Shown here piece after piece: positions 1 through 12,300 of a stretch of DNA of 64,000 bases. Position 1 is the stretch's first letter, and each line of letters starts with the position of its first letter. Both the position numbers and the translations under genes were made by a program. Below the pieces are notes generated by a model. The model made no database searches. It had not been told where the DNA came from and saw only the letters and a list, made by a program, of their open reading frames with translations. Location of the stretch: assembly GCF_047495875.1 (NCBI RefSeq), contig NC_092485.1, positions 4,288,890 through 4,352,889 on the forward strand. The letters run 5' to 3'. Source of the stretch: Pithys albifrons albifrons. Its lineage: Eukaryota > Chordata > Aves > Passeriformes > Thamnophilidae.

Positions 1-226
1 TTTCCTAACACAAAAATCAAACCAGGTCTGTGCCAGCAGAAAAAAAAGAACATTATTGATAGTTCTGCTGCTTCTGCTGTTCAGTTTTAAATAGGAATGG
101 CAAGGAATATCCACCTCTTTTTGTATTAATGGAGCTGTTGGGATAACTGCCAAGCTGCATTTTGGGCTGCAGGTTGGGAGCAGCCACCCAACCTGCTCTG
201 AACTCCAAAGCTGCAGAGATACTTAC
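1..226 (-). other. Intron of the CD55-like gene
   Basis: A strong donor (GTAAGT at 226-221) follows CCP2, so this stretch is the start of the next intron. No further CCP coding sequence is visible before the window edge. Confidence 0.6.
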
Positions 227-1330
227 TCCTGCACAGCTCAGCAGCTTCTGACCACGTCAGGTTCTCAAGGCAAGTGCTGGTGGGGGAACTTGCCGAGGTG
301 TTCTCGTAGCCAGGACGGCACACGTAGGTCACGTTGGTCCCAACGGGGAAGAAATTCCTCAACTCATCCTCCTTGGACAGGGCAGCAAACTGCAGCCTGG
401 TGGGGGCAGTGCAGCTCCCTGGCAGCCAAGGAAAGCCAGCCTGAAAGAGCTGCCCACCAGGAGCATGCAAAACAAACCTTGGCATTGCAGGGATGGCTTC
501 TGGAAAGCTCCTTGCTCATTGTAGGTTAATCCTGTTGCTAAACTGTTGATTGCACCAAAGCACTGCTGGAGAGGCGTGAAGTGCTCAGGGAATGCTGTTA
601 GTAGGACATTGGGAACCCTGGGCATGTGCTGTGGGACACCACAGGCTCCAGCTCCCCTCCCAGAGGCACAGACCCTGCAGCCACCAGCAGCTCTGAGGAG
701 CAGCAGAGAAGGGGAGCAGGTTTGTCCCTTGCCAGGAGGGGCAGTGCCAGTGCAGAGCAGCCACTGGAAGGGACAGGAATTGTAAGCCAAGCAGGAGACA
801 GGAGCTGTTTCAGAGGAAGGGCATATTTACGGCCACAGGGCTCGGGCAGCTTGGACCAGCGGTTGCCAGGCAGACACTCCATCATGTCTGGCAGCCCAGG
901 GATCTTGAGGGCACCTTCCATGCAGGTGTATGTCACCCTGGAGCCCACAGGGAAGCTGCTGGAGTGCTCATCGCTGGATGGTCTGGAGTAGGTCAGGAGA
1001 GGTGGGGGCCCACAGTCACCTGTGGCAGGAGAAGACCTCATTGGGTGAGGACTCCATTCCCTGGCCCCTTCCCCAGCCCCACTGAGCACCCCAGGAGGGT
1101 GGTTGGGATGGCCCAGGCTTTGCCTGCAGACAAAGGCACCACACAGGGCTGTGAGATCATCAAGCAATGGGTCCCCAGGCTTGGGGGTGGTGGCATCACC
1201 TATCCCAGCCCCTGAGCAGCAAGGTGGGATCCAGGCAACTTTCTCTGATCCTCCCCATGCATCCCATGGCCCCATACTCACCATGAGCCACAGGCAAGCT
1301 GAGGAGCCCCAGCAAGGCCAGGAGCAGCAT
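227..1330 (-). CDS. CD55: CD55 (decay-accelerating factor)-like, 5' part; gene runs off the left edge
   Basis: Three coding exons are visible: signal peptide 1330-1282, CCP1 1019-831 and CCP2 418-227, all joined in phase 1 at AG/GT sites. The signal exon (MLLLALLGLLSLPVAHG) is a short hydrophobic leader. Each CCP (sushi) module has four Cys and the conserved Trp before the last Cys. CCP1 contains a KIPG..D segment and CCP2 contains PTR, NFFPVG, VCRPGY and SPTSTCLENLTWS, which parallel human DAF CCP1 and CCP2 closely. DAF speeds decay of C3 and C5 convertases at the cell surface. Later CCPs, the Ser/Thr stalk and the membrane anchor would lie to the left of base 1, so anchoring cannot be judged. 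It lies downstream of two C4BPA-type genes on the same strand, the same order as C4BPA-CD55 in human. Another DAF/MCP-type RCA gene is the main alternative. Confidence 0.82.
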
Positions 1331-2610
1331 GGGGTGGCCAGACCCCTGTGCCCTGGCAGGTGTCCCACAGCTCAGGATGCCTTGGTGGCTGCCCAGTCCT
1401 GGTTCTCCAGACTTCATTGCAGCAATTCCTGTGCTCCTCTGTCGAGCACCGTTGGCTCCAGGGGCTGTCTCCAAAGCTGGGAGGAGATGCACTGCAGCAG
1501 ACTCCACCAAGCCTTGGGAGCAATGGAAATCCTTCCAGAACACCCACAGAGTGAAACCCTCTGGGGCACAGAGAGCAGCCAGGGTGGGGGACAGCTGTCA
1601 CCCACAGGCCTGAGCCTCCTGGTCTTCCTGCTCCACCATGAGGGATGGGAGAATAATTCAGCCCTTCTATTTGTCCTGAGACAGGCAGTGAGCACTGACC
1701 AGCACAGTGTTACCAAACCACGTGCTCCCAGAGCAGAAAAGATACCTCCCAGCCCAAGCTGTGGCCAGGGTAGGAAAATACCTACTTATTAATTTGCTGG
1801 CAGGTGATGCACCACAGACGAGCAGAGTTAGTGAAGCAAATAAAAGCATTTTCCTTTTTGTTTGCCATTTTTTTTCTCAATTGCCTGACTCATTTGTAAT
1901 GAGGAACGGGTGTGAGCAAACTGCATCTGTGTCCTGATTAACCCTCTGACAGATCCCATCTGATGTCAGTCAGGACTGCCCAAACACACTCTCAGATACA
2001 TCCAGGAAGGAACACCCAGTTTTTATTCACACTTATGGGTGTCAGCCCTGCACAGGAAGACACCAGAGTGCCATGTGGGCTCGGGGTGGAGGGGAGTGAG
2101 GTGGCACATGGGAGGGTGCAGCCCTGCTCATCTCATGGCCAGGGAGAACTGGAGAAGGTCTGGGAGCACCTCTCCTTGCAGATCTCCTCACCTGGGTGTG
2201 GTGAAGCACAGGATGCATCCCAAAGCATCTTTGTGTGCAAACATGGGAGACACCATCTCTCCCCTGGGTGTTGTGCTTTAATTCTAATAACATGTAAAAG
2301 CACAAGGCAATGATGCCCTGCAGCAAGTCACTTGTGCAGGAGGTAAAAGCTCCTTCTCCTCCCACCAAGGCTGGTCTGATCCAGCTACCAGGACTCAGGG
2401 CTGTGCTGAGCCCACAGTGCCACCCCAGGCACCCCAGGACTGACCCAGCTGCCAGGGCTCAGCTTTCCAGCAGAACCACCACTGGACCATGCTGGAAATC
2501 TGCCTAATTTACAAGATTACAAGACCCCCCTGGATACACCTCCACCTTTGTTGCAATCCTGCAGGGAAAGAGCAACCACTGAAACACAGACAGACACAAA
2601 CTGATCAGTG
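1331..2610. other. Intergenic: CD55-like promoter side and tail of upstream gene
   Basis: This lies between the CD55-like start codon and the likely poly(A) site of the neighbouring C4BPA-type gene. Open frames here lack any recognisable domain. The CD55-like 5' UTR and promoter should be just right of 1330; no convincing TATA box was seen. A second possible poly(A) signal for the upstream gene lies at 2022-2027 (minus). Confidence 0.4.
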
Positions 2611-2616
2611 TTTATT
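2611..2616 (-). terminator. Probable poly(A) signal of the 6-CCP C4BPA-type gene
   Basis: AATAAA on the minus strand about 690 nt after the stop codon at 3300. The neighbouring C4BPA gene has its candidate signal at a very similar distance (about 660 nt), which supports the assignment. Confidence 0.5.
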
Positions 2617-3299
2617 GAGGAACAGGAACAATCTTTGCTGCCTGGTTCTCTACACTTGAACTTACAGCATCTATTCTTAGCATTTGCTTGCCAGAAATAG
2701 GGATGTGGAAGATGACACCAACACAAGGCCACAAACCTGTTGCCTGTTTTAAATTCAGGGATACAGCAAAAGTGCCTTCACAAATGCACTTCTTATAAAC
2801 TGCCCTGAACCAGATGAATAGAAATCAGGAGCTGGATTTACAGGAAATCATGAGCACTTTCCTCACCACTATTTCTAGCAGTGTGAAGGGTGTACACAAA
2901 CCACAGCCAGAAGATTCCAGCAGAAGCACCTTCAGAGACAACTTCTGGACACTCAGCTCAGCTTCTGTGGACTTCACTCCCCCCTGTCTCAGCTTATCAT
3001 AGTTAATACAGTGACTTAAATAAGCTCAATTTAATTTCTTGTTATGTTTCCTAGTATAAAATGTGAAACAACATATTAATTAAAGAGCAAATCAAGCTTG
3101 TCAGATTTAAAGTGAAGAGTAAGAACCACTCCCTGCTCTGGCATCAAGCATGATAAAAGCAACCACCCATGCACTGGTGATAATTCTTCTGGCTGTAGGT
3201 AAGCAAACATAAACCATAGAAACATCCAGAGCCTTTTCAGAGACACTGTGACTGCACAAACTGTGTGTTCACTGAAGGAAACATGATTGTTATAGTGCA

Positions 3300-6200
3300 T
3301 TACAGGGCTCCAGTTCTGCTCCAATTTTCCAGTTCTATCTGCAATTTTTTAATCTCCAGAAACAGCTTTTGTATTTCCAGCAGAGCTTTCATTTCTGCTA
3401 CAGGCACACCACAGTGAAAGAGCGATTTAATGTAATGAACCTCTTCACATACATCAGCACCACCTTCTTTCTTCTGTTAAAAAGTAGAACAAAACAAAGC
3501 CCAGAAAACAAGCTTGTAAGGTCGCACTGCAGCAGATGGAGAGCCACCCACCCCTCAGCTCTGAGGCTCACCTGTCCCAACACAGCCCCAACAAGGGCTG
3601 CATCCCTCATTTGTACCAGAAAGGAAAAGTTTTTAAGAAATTTAGGCAAATATTTTTCATATTAGAAGTCAGGCAGCATCCACCACCCAGGGACTCAGCC
3701 AGACCAGAGGGCTCTGAGCAACCTGGGCTGTGGGAGGTGTCCCATGGCAGGAGGGTGGAATTGGATGGTGTTTAAGATCCCTTCCAACCCAAACCATTCT
3801 GTGATTCTGGGTACTTACACACTTGGGCAGTGGTGTCCAGTTGCCCCCAGGCAAACACGTGGCTGTCCAAGAGCCTTCTAAGGACATGTTTCCATTGTCT
3901 GAAAACTGATATCCAGGGGCACATTCCAAAGTAACAGTTTCATTGATCTGGTACCAGGTTTTATCATCCAAAGGGCTTTTCAGCCCTCCATAGGCCACTT
4001 GAGGTCGTGGACACAGAACTGAAAGGAAAACCCACACCAGAAAGCAGCTTAACAAGGGGATCAGTTACAGGGGCAGAAAAAAATATGACATTTGTGAAGA
4101 CTGAGCCAGTGCAGAGGAACTTAAATATGAAAGCAAAAATACCTCCCCAGGTCTTCAAGAGGGGAGGGTGAAGGTCAAAGCAGCCCCTGAGAGGTGGTGT
4201 GAATTTGTTCCAGATTTGCTGATTTTTGGCAGTGTCTCAATTCAGGCATCCCCATGGTGGGAATGGACATTTGGGGCACTGAAGAGGAAGTCAGTGAAGT
4301 CCCCACCTGTCTTAGAGCCTCCTTTCTACATGACTGTCAAAAAAACCTCAACTACTGCCTTGTAAACAGCAGCTTTGGGAAGTTTGTTTCTTCTGCAAAG
4401 AGGGGAAGGCCCTGGGAGAGCCCTCAGGACAGGCAGAGCTGTGAACTGCTGCACCCCAAACTCTCTGCACTGCACCAGGAGCCAGCCCAGTGCCTGGCTG
4501 GAACTCACCTGGCTGGCAGGTGGGCACGGGGGGGTCCCAGGTGCCATCAGCCTGGCACTGACTCTCTGTAGCACCACTCAGCACGAAGCCTTCATCACAG
4601 GAGAACTGCAGGGCCACCCCATAGGGAAAGGTGAACCTCTGGGGGATCATCCTGCCCCTCTCGACCGTGGGCTTGGGGCACCGAACCGCTGCAGGGAGAG
4701 AGCAGAGGTGGGAGTGGGGTCTGGCTGCTGCCCTTCCCCAGGGACAGCAGAGAGCAGGGCAGGGGGCAGAGCTGCTCCTCCTGCCTGCCTGATGGCCACC
4801 ACTTAGGAGAACCAGAGTTGTCTCATTTCCAGATGGTCCATCCCCACCCTGCAGCTGTCAAGCCTGTGAAGGAAGCAGGATCTCCAGACAGCCTTGCTCA
4901 CTTTGAACCCACTTGTGCCAAGTGTTGCACCCAGGTCCTGGCTTCAGCCTGGTCCCACACAGGAGAAACCACTACTCACCCCTGCACTCTGGGGCAGGTC
5001 CACTCCATGTCAGGTTCTCCCCATCGTCAGAGGTGCAATAGATGGATTCGTCCCCGATGAGGGACAGACCCTCCACACAGGTGTACTTGACTTCAAATCC
5101 ATATGGGAACACCTTGGTCCCCAAGGCAGAGTGCTGCCCCTTGGTGATTTGTGGAGGGGGATCACAGACTAGGAGAGGAGAAAGGAAAAATTAAGATTTT
5201 CTTCATTCCATTAGGGAGACAATGAAGGGAAGTAACAGGAGAAGTGGGTTCTTGATGTTTATTCTAAATGTTGCTCTCTTCAAAGTCCTTCTTGCCTCTT
5301 ACCAGCTTTGGCCCTGACTCTACCAGTGTTCCCAGACTTCCCCAGCTATCAAACCCAACCTGGCAGCATGGGCCCAGTACCCCTCCCCTGCAGCCAGCCC
5401 TCCCTTATCCCCTCCTCTTTCCATGAGAAATGACCCTGCTCATAAAGCGGGTCAGGGAATGGTGAGTACCATAAACCCCTTGCACAGTGCTCTGAGAAAT
5501 GCCTGCAAGTCCCATTAGTCAGTGGGTTTAATGACTTAGAGTTTTGATAGATTATGAAAACATTAAAGCCCTTTAATGCTGCAACTTGAGCCCCTTCTCC
5601 TAACACCTTCTCTGAAGAGTCATGCTCAGGTCATGTGATTTTCTCCCTGGTGTTTCTACCCATGGATGTCATTCCCAGCCCCACCATGCTCACTGTTCAC
5701 ACTCACCCCTGTCACAGTATGGGATGGGGGGTCTCCACATCCCATCAGATGAGCACTGGCTCCTCTGGCTGCCCTTCAGCACGTAGCCAAGGTCACACTG
5801 GAACTCCACCTGCTGCCCGAAGGTGTATTCGGCTTTCCTGGCACTGATCTCTCTCCCGTGGGGGATAACTGGGGTGGGACACTGCACCTCTAAGGAACAC
5901 CAGCATCAGAAAGGAAACATTTACACAGGGAAGATTTCCCACAGTGTTGGTTTGCTGACCCAGTGAACCTGCCAGACAGCCTGTTGATGCCAACAGACGG
6001 CTCCAACCAGACCTGGCATGCTCAGGGATCGTAATTTATACAATAATAACCATTTCTCTTGGAAGGCAGAACAACCTGAGCCCTGTGATTGTGCTGATGG
6101 GATGGCATGTCACTAACTGCAGCACTGCATCATTGTTTGACCAGGTAAATAACCAACAGGAGCTGCAGCTTTTCCTTTCCAGCCACGCCACCCCTTGAAC

Positions 6201-8210
6201 AGCAAAATTATTACCAGTGAGAGCCAAAGCTGCTCAGCAAAGCCCTGCTTGGCACAGCAGCACTAGCAGGTGTTTTGGAAACGATGTTATTAAATTGGTG
6301 TTTTGCTGGCAAAGCAAAGGAAATGTTGTACTTACTCTGGCAAAGTTTTGGGACTGCAGACCATGTGAAATTTTTAAGACAGGTCGTTGTTGGAGACACT
6401 CCAGGGATCAAAGTGAAACCGCGATGGCAGGAGTAGGTCACGGTTGTCCCAACTATAAACTTGTACTCATGGTTTAGGTTTGCGTTGCTGACGGCAGGAG
6501 GGTGGGAACACTGACCTGGTGCCAGAGCAGGGGACAACAGGGACCCTCAGAGCTGGGAGGTGACAACAGGGACCCTCAGGGCTGGGAGGTGACAACAGGG
6601 ACCCTCAGGGCTGGGAGGTGACTACAGGGACCCTCGGAGCTGAGAGGTGACAACAGGGACCCTCAGAGCTGGGAGGTGACAACAGGGACCCTTGGAGCTG
6701 GGAGGTGACAATAGGGACCCTCGGAGCTGGGAGGTCTCCCCAGGGACCTGCTGGGATGAAGCTGAGCCCTGCCTTGGTGGAAATCCCAGAAAGAAGAGAG
6801 GGACAGCAGCCACCCTGCTGCTGTGGGGTATGAGGTGAACAGAAAGGGGAAAATAATGGGGAAAATTCACCAAAAGGTGTGAACTTCATAAGAATCTGTG
6901 TTCTCATGCACTTCTGTGTGCAAGACACAGAACCCTTGGTGTGCCCTGCAGTAAGGGACAGCCCTGCCACCCTCCCCAGGGCCATGGAAGAGCAGAGGGG
7001 CAGTCCTGCCACCCAACAGCACCCAGCGCAGCTCCCAGTGCTGCCCACCCTCCAATCCCACTCCTGCAAGCACTGCACATGCTTTCAGTGACATACAGGC
7101 AGGGTAATTCCACCTGGCCAAGGTAAGGAGAGAGCCCTGTGTGTACCTGGGATGCAGGTGAGCACCCGTGGGTACCACAGGCCAACGGGCAGGCACTGCG
7201 CCTTGCTGGCACCGCCGGGCTGGTAGCCGGCATCGCACTCCAGCGTGGCTGTGCTGCCAGCGGTGAAGTTCTGGGCAGATCTCAGCTGACCATTGGAAAT
7301 TCGAGGCACTGGACATTGGAGCTCTGTGGATCACCCAAAAAAAGGGCTTTTCAGTGGTGTTCTTACTGTCTCTGCAGCTCCACATGGCGAGAGAAGACAA
7401 AGCGGTTTAATGAAGGCAGCAATTAAGGCAGAGGGTTTAGGGATTAATGAGCATCTTGAGGAGCCACCGATAGGACTCCAAATGTGTGAGATTTCCTTTC
7501 CACACAATCAAACACTATTTCTGCCCCTTCCTTGGAGCAGGGAGGTGCTGGGTTGAGTTGTGCATGCTTGGGAATTTCCCCCCAAAGTCTTGTTTATAAA
7601 AGAACCATCAACTTCCACACAGAAGCTGCAAATTATCCCCCTTCCTCAAGACATTCATTACTCAGCAAAGCTGCACTTCTGTTCTGAGGTCAGCCTGTCT
7701 GACAATGCACCAGCTGCCTTTACCGTGTCTCTGGGTTCCCTCAGGGCTGAGGCATCAGCCTCAGTATCACAGAATCAATCATAGAATCATGGAATGGTTT
7801 GGGTTAGAAGGGACTTCAAAACCCATCTCATCCCACCCCCTGCCATGAGCAGGGACACCTTCCACCAGCCCAGGTTGCTCCAAGCCCTGTCCAACCTGGA
7901 TGTGGACACTTCTCTGGGCAACCTCTGCCAGGGTCTCCCCACCCTCACAGGGAAGAATTTCTTCCTAATATCCAATCTACACCTTCTCTCCCACACCTTT
8001 GTCCTATCACTCTGTGCCTTGTAAAAACTCCCTCTCCCACCTTCTTGAAGCCCCTTTAGGTGCTGAAAGGTGCTATAAGGTCTTCCAAAAAAAGCCCACA
8101 GAAGCAAAGAAAAGGAGGAGAGGAAAACACTCACCGAGACTCCCAGTCAGCTGCAGCACAAGCACCAGCAGTGCCAGGAGCTGCCCTGGTGGGCACAGGA
8201 GCCCTGGCAT
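3300..8210 (-). CDS. C4b-binding protein alpha-type protein, 6 CCP modules plus oligomerisation tail
   Basis: Eight coding exons: 8210-8135 (signal), 7323-7147, 6515-6336, 5889-5707, 5168-4980, 4688-4509, 4018-3819 and 3473-3300. They sum to 1359 nt, giving 452 aa with no frame error. Residues 1-25 are a hydrophobic signal peptide. Six CCP modules follow at about 26-395, each one exon with phase 1 borders; the last ends in phase 0, as does the last CCP of the neighbouring C4BPA gene. The final exon encodes 57 residues with two Cys (VCEEV and FHCG) and a Leu/Ile-rich amphipathic helix, the C4BP alpha oligomerisation tail, so a secreted disulfide-linked multimer is expected. CCP4 and CCP5 are near copies of CCP8 and CCP9 of the next gene. 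CCP2 resembles CD55 CCP2 instead. Human C4BPA has eight CCPs, so this is a short, possibly chimeric paralogue. Function as a C4b/C3b cofactor is inferred. Confidence 0.85.
3708..3810 (+). mobile_element. CR1 LINE 3' end fragment
   Basis: Contains GGAGGTGTCCCATGGCAGG and CCCTTCCAACCCAAACCATT followed by the ATTCTGTGATTCT terminal motif of avian CR1. It ends only about 8 nt from the minus-strand splice donor at 3818. Confidence 0.85.
4498..4782 (-). repeat. Duplicated block (copy A): CCP5 exon and flanking intron of the 6-CCP gene
   Basis: Aligns without gaps to 9919-10203. By hand I count about 15 differences in 285 bp, and the intronic part is as similar as the coding part. This indicates recent duplication or gene conversion between the two C4BPA-type genes. 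Confidence 0.85.
6525..6740. repeat. 29-bp minisatellite, about 7 copies, in an intron
   Basis: The unit is close to GGTGACAACAGGGACCCTCA followed by GGGCTGGGA, repeated with a few substitutions. It lies in the intron between CCP1 and CCP2 of the 6-CCP gene and starts about 10 nt from the CCP2 acceptor (6517-6516). Confidence 0.9.
7765..8092 (-). mobile_element. CR1 LINE 3' fragment (about 330 bp)
   Basis: Reads as the reverse complement of the CR1 3' end: terminal CATAGAATCATGG, GGTTTGGGTT, CCTGCCATGAGCAGGGACAC, CTGGGCAACCTCTGCCAGGG and TTTCTTCCTAATATCCAATC. Lies in intron 1 of the 6-CCP gene, about 40 nt from its signal-peptide exon. Confidence 0.92.
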
Positions 8211-8650
8211 GGTGTGAAGAGCTGCCAGCCCAGCACTGTGGGAAGGAGAGATCCTCTCCCTGCCAACAGCTCGCTGGGGAAGGGGAAGCAACTGTGGGAA
8301 GTTGGGGACAGGCCATGCAAACCACAGTAACACCACCCCCTCCCCAGCCCTTCTGACCTGCCCAAGGCCAGGGCTGCCCTCCCCAAGCTCCCCAGCAAGG
8401 CTGTGCCTTGGGAGGAAAGGCTGCTCTGTCCTCTTCCCTGGTGGGAAAAGAGGGAATAAAGGTATTTTAGAGCTGGAGCCACTCTGGCCTCTTCTCTGAA
8501 GCACTTTTATTCCATGCTTACACCAAGCAATATTTATTCATGTACTTTATATACTATATATACTTCATATATATTAAATAAATACTTTCCTTTACTATAG
8601 ATAGGATAGGATTATTAAAAGCCAGACAGAGCTATCATTGCAAGTGCACT
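8211..8650. other. Short intergenic gap between the two C4BPA-type genes
   Basis: It should hold the promoter of the 6-CCP gene (reading left) just after the 3' end of the 10-CCP gene. An AT-rich run with several TATA-like words lies at about 8525-8590, roughly 330 nt upstream of the start codon. A second AATAAA (minus) at 8511-8506 is an alternative 3' end for the upstream gene. Confidence 0.4.
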
Positions 8651-8656
8651 TTTATT
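8651..8656 (-). terminator. Probable poly(A) signal of the 10-CCP C4BPA gene
   Basis: AATAAA on the minus strand about 660 nt past the stop codon at 9317. The 3' UTR (about 9316-8635) has no coding features. Confidence 0.55.
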
Positions 8657-9316
8657 GTAATCTCGTGGTGAAGGAGTCCTGGTCCCATCACAAGATGCAG
8701 GGTCCACACAGCACTTCCCCTTTACTGCAGAAAAAAACCAGCCATTTCTTTCTTTACACTTTTATTTTCTCTTGGTGCACACACAAAGACGTGGCACTGC
8801 CATGTCCTGGGATCCATCCATCCTGTTTGGGAAGAAAACCTGGCAGTTTTGTTTTGCTAGAAGACAGGCTTTGAAGTTTTCTTGGCCACAAGGAAACTAA
8901 TTATGCAGTGAGGTGGTTGTTCACCATAATGAATGCACTGGGCTATACTGGACTGAAGAGATGCAGCAGCTGTGAGGGGAGTGTGAGTTGGTGACTCTCA
9001 GCAGGTTCATGACTGTTTGTACCACAAAAATTTACTTTCCACTCAGTTCCTTTCTAACTGTGTGTTGTCAGTGTAAGAAACAGGTCTAAATGTAAAGCTT
9101 TGAAAGGTATAAAGTGATGTACAGCCTTAAACCAGTGAGCTCTAACAGAAAGAGTCAGAAGTCACTTTGACTCCTCATGTGACCAAATCTGTTCTGTGGC
9201 CAATTGCTAAATTTTGTTTTGGCTGCTTAAGCATTAGCACAAATTACAAAGTCATTAAAAATCCTCAGTCAGCATCACTGTTGGAAGGATAGTTCTTACA
9301 ATACCAGTGATACCAA

Positions 9317-12300
9317 TCAGCTGTATCCTGTGATTTTTAGCTCCTTTTCAAGTTTCTGGATCTCCAGGTAGAGTTTCTTGACTTCCAGCAGGGTTTTCAG
9401 TTCTTCCAGAGGAATTCCACACTGGAAAGCTTCTTCATTTTTAAGAATTTTCTCACAGGTATCACGCTTTTTCTGTAAAAGAACCAAAACAAAGACAGGA
9501 TGAGACTCCCCTGCAGGGTGACAAAGCAACCCCCCTCATGAAATTGGACCAGAGCTATTCCAGAGTGTACATGGGGCAAGATACAGGAGCACCTGGGCAG
9601 GTGGTGGTACTTACACAGGTGGCTGGTGGTATCCAGGTGCCATTAGCTGAGCAGGTACTTTTTGAAGGCAGCCCTGGTCGACCATCACGTGGGCAGGAGA
9701 AGGACAGGGTTTCATTCACAGCATACCACATTTTGCTTGGGTGAATCACTAAATCATCCTGCCGTGGGGGTTTGGAACACTGAACTGAAAGGGAAATGCA
9801 AGTCAAAAAGTAATGTAAAGGGAGGAGGAGATGGAGGAAAAAACACTCGGCAAATTCCACCCATTGCTCGTGACACAACTGAGCAGCACCCCCGGGCTGT
9901 GGGGGGCATCTGCCCAGTCTGGAACTCACCTGGCTGGCAGGTGGGCAGAGGAGGGTCCCAGGTGCCATCAGCCTGGCACTGACTCTCTGTAGCACCACGC
10001 AGGGCAAAGCCTTCATCACAGGAGAACTGCAGGGCCACCCCATAGGAAAAGGTGAACCTCTGGGGGATCATCCTGCCCCTCTCAATCGTGGGCTTGGGGC
10101 ACCGAACCACTGCGGGGAGAGAGCAGAGGTGGGAGCAGGGTCTGGCTGCTGCCCTTCCCCAGGGACAGCAGGGAGCAGGGCAGGGGGCAGAGCTGCTCCT
10201 CCTCATGCTCTCTGCAGCAGCTTTGTACTCCAGTGCAATAACTGCCCCTCAGCTGCCTGCTGAAGGAGACCCTGAGGTGTTACTGAACAGCTCCTGGTGT
10301 TGAGACATTGGCACAGGAGCTGCACTGCTTAATCCACTCTGGGTCTGAAGCTCCTGGAGCTGGGGCTTAGGCAGGTCCTGGCTTCAGGAGATCCACACAG
10401 GAGAAACTACTCACCCTTGCACTCTGGGGCAGGGCCACTCCATGCCAGGTTCTCCCCATCGTCGGAGGTGCAGTAGATGGATTCGTCCCCGATGAGGGAC
10501 AGACCCCTCTCACAGGTGTAGGTCACCTTGGCACCATAGAGGAACTGCTTGCCACCCAAGCCAGAGTGCTGCCCATTGGAGATTTGTGGAGGGGGGCCAC
10601 AGACTGGGGAATAAAGGGAATTGATAAGAAATGTGCAATTATCATATTCAGGTGAGAATCCAAATCAGTACAAAGTTTTGTTTGTTGTGAGGTGTATTCA
10701 CAAGAAGTTGCTGCCTGGCATCTCACACCAGCTCAAGGCCTGATGGCTGTTTCTCAGCACAAGAACTCTTCTCATCTCTGTGTCACACGTACCTTTGTCA
10801 CAAAAGGGCAGTGCAGGAGCCCAGGTTGCATCAGCCTGACACTCAGTTGAGTCTGGGCCATAGAGGAAAAAGCCCTCATCACATGCCAGCCTCACTCGGG
10901 TGCCAACTGTGTAGTCCTTTTTGCTCTGATAAACCTCTACTGCATGATGAACATCTGGCTTTGGGCAATGAGGTTCTAGAAACAACAGAAAATAAAAGAT
11001 GTCATGGATTTCCAGAAAGAACTCCAGTGATGATGCTTTCTGTGGAGAACACAGTTACCAAGGTATCTCAACCCTGGACAAAAGATGCCTCTCCTCCAAA
11101 TGCAGGTCTCAGCACTTCCTCTGTAACCCCAAAGGTCCAGGACAAAGGGATTGTCCATGTCCTGATGCTGGCTGCCCTGGGAGGTGGAGCAGGCTCTTTC
11201 CTCCTGCCAAGGTTTTCCTGAGCTTTGGGGCTCAGGTTGCTTCCAGCAGCTCCTGAGCTTTGCTGTGGTGCCCCATTGCTGGGTTAGGAGTTTGAGCAAT
11301 GTCAGTTGTTTATGCTGTTGCATTTTCTTCTGAAAGGAAATGCATTGAGAACATCTGCTGTTCCCAAGCCTCATGTCAGCAAACCATCCCAAAACACAAA
11401 CCACATCCCCTTCCAGCTGGGTAAATGTCTTCCAGGCTTCCTAGGAACCTCCTACCCCTCTAGAAGCTTCCAACACACCATCCCTTGCAGGCCACCTGCC
11501 CCAGACACGAGCTCAGCTCCACCAAGACCCCATACTTTTTCCAAGGCAATATAATCATCCACCTGGATCTTTTGCTGCCTATATATTGCAAGTTAACAGA
11601 GGAGAATGAGATTTGGGGACATGTGGCAATGAAGCAAAATTCTCTTTGGCTTCTACCATCACCATCTAAGGCCACATGTCGATTTTTTGGGATTGTCAGT
11701 AGCCAACTACACTGTACAGAGTAACTCAAATCTTATGGTCAAACATAAGCAGTCACCAAATCAACATGTTTCACAAACTCTGTCCCACCTTGAACACACT
11801 CTGGAGCTGCTGGATCCCACCTGCCATCACTCCCACACCAAAGTGTGATGCTGCTGCCATGACCTTTGAAAGCAAATCCATCTTGGCACGTAACTTCCAG
11901 TCTCTGTCCATACACATAATAGTCCTTCTCGTCCCATGTGTGCTTTCTGTATGGGATGTCTGGATTTGAGCAACGAATTCCTGAGAAATGACAAGTGTTA
12001 GCAAGTGTGAAAACATGGCAAAGTCAACTGGGTGACAGCAGGTTCGTTGTGAGAAGAAGGAAGAATGTTTTATAGGACAGAGACATGTCACGGCATTAAA
12101 TCTGCCCCCAGACCATCCCTGGGGATGGAATGTTTGCCATGCAGACTTCCTGTTGGATGGAACAAAGAACCCTTGACACCACAATGGCTATTTCAGACCA
12201 GAATGCAGAGCTGGTAAATAGAGCAAAGAAAACTCTGCAGCTGGGGAATAAATCAAAGCAACTCAAAAGTCACAGCACAGACCAGTGTGGCATCAAGCTG

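Noticed and set aside
598..1368. 256-codon minus-strand frame over the CD55-like exons
   Set aside because: It reads through intron sequence between the signal and CCP1 exons; only 831-1019 is a real exon, with good AG and GT borders.
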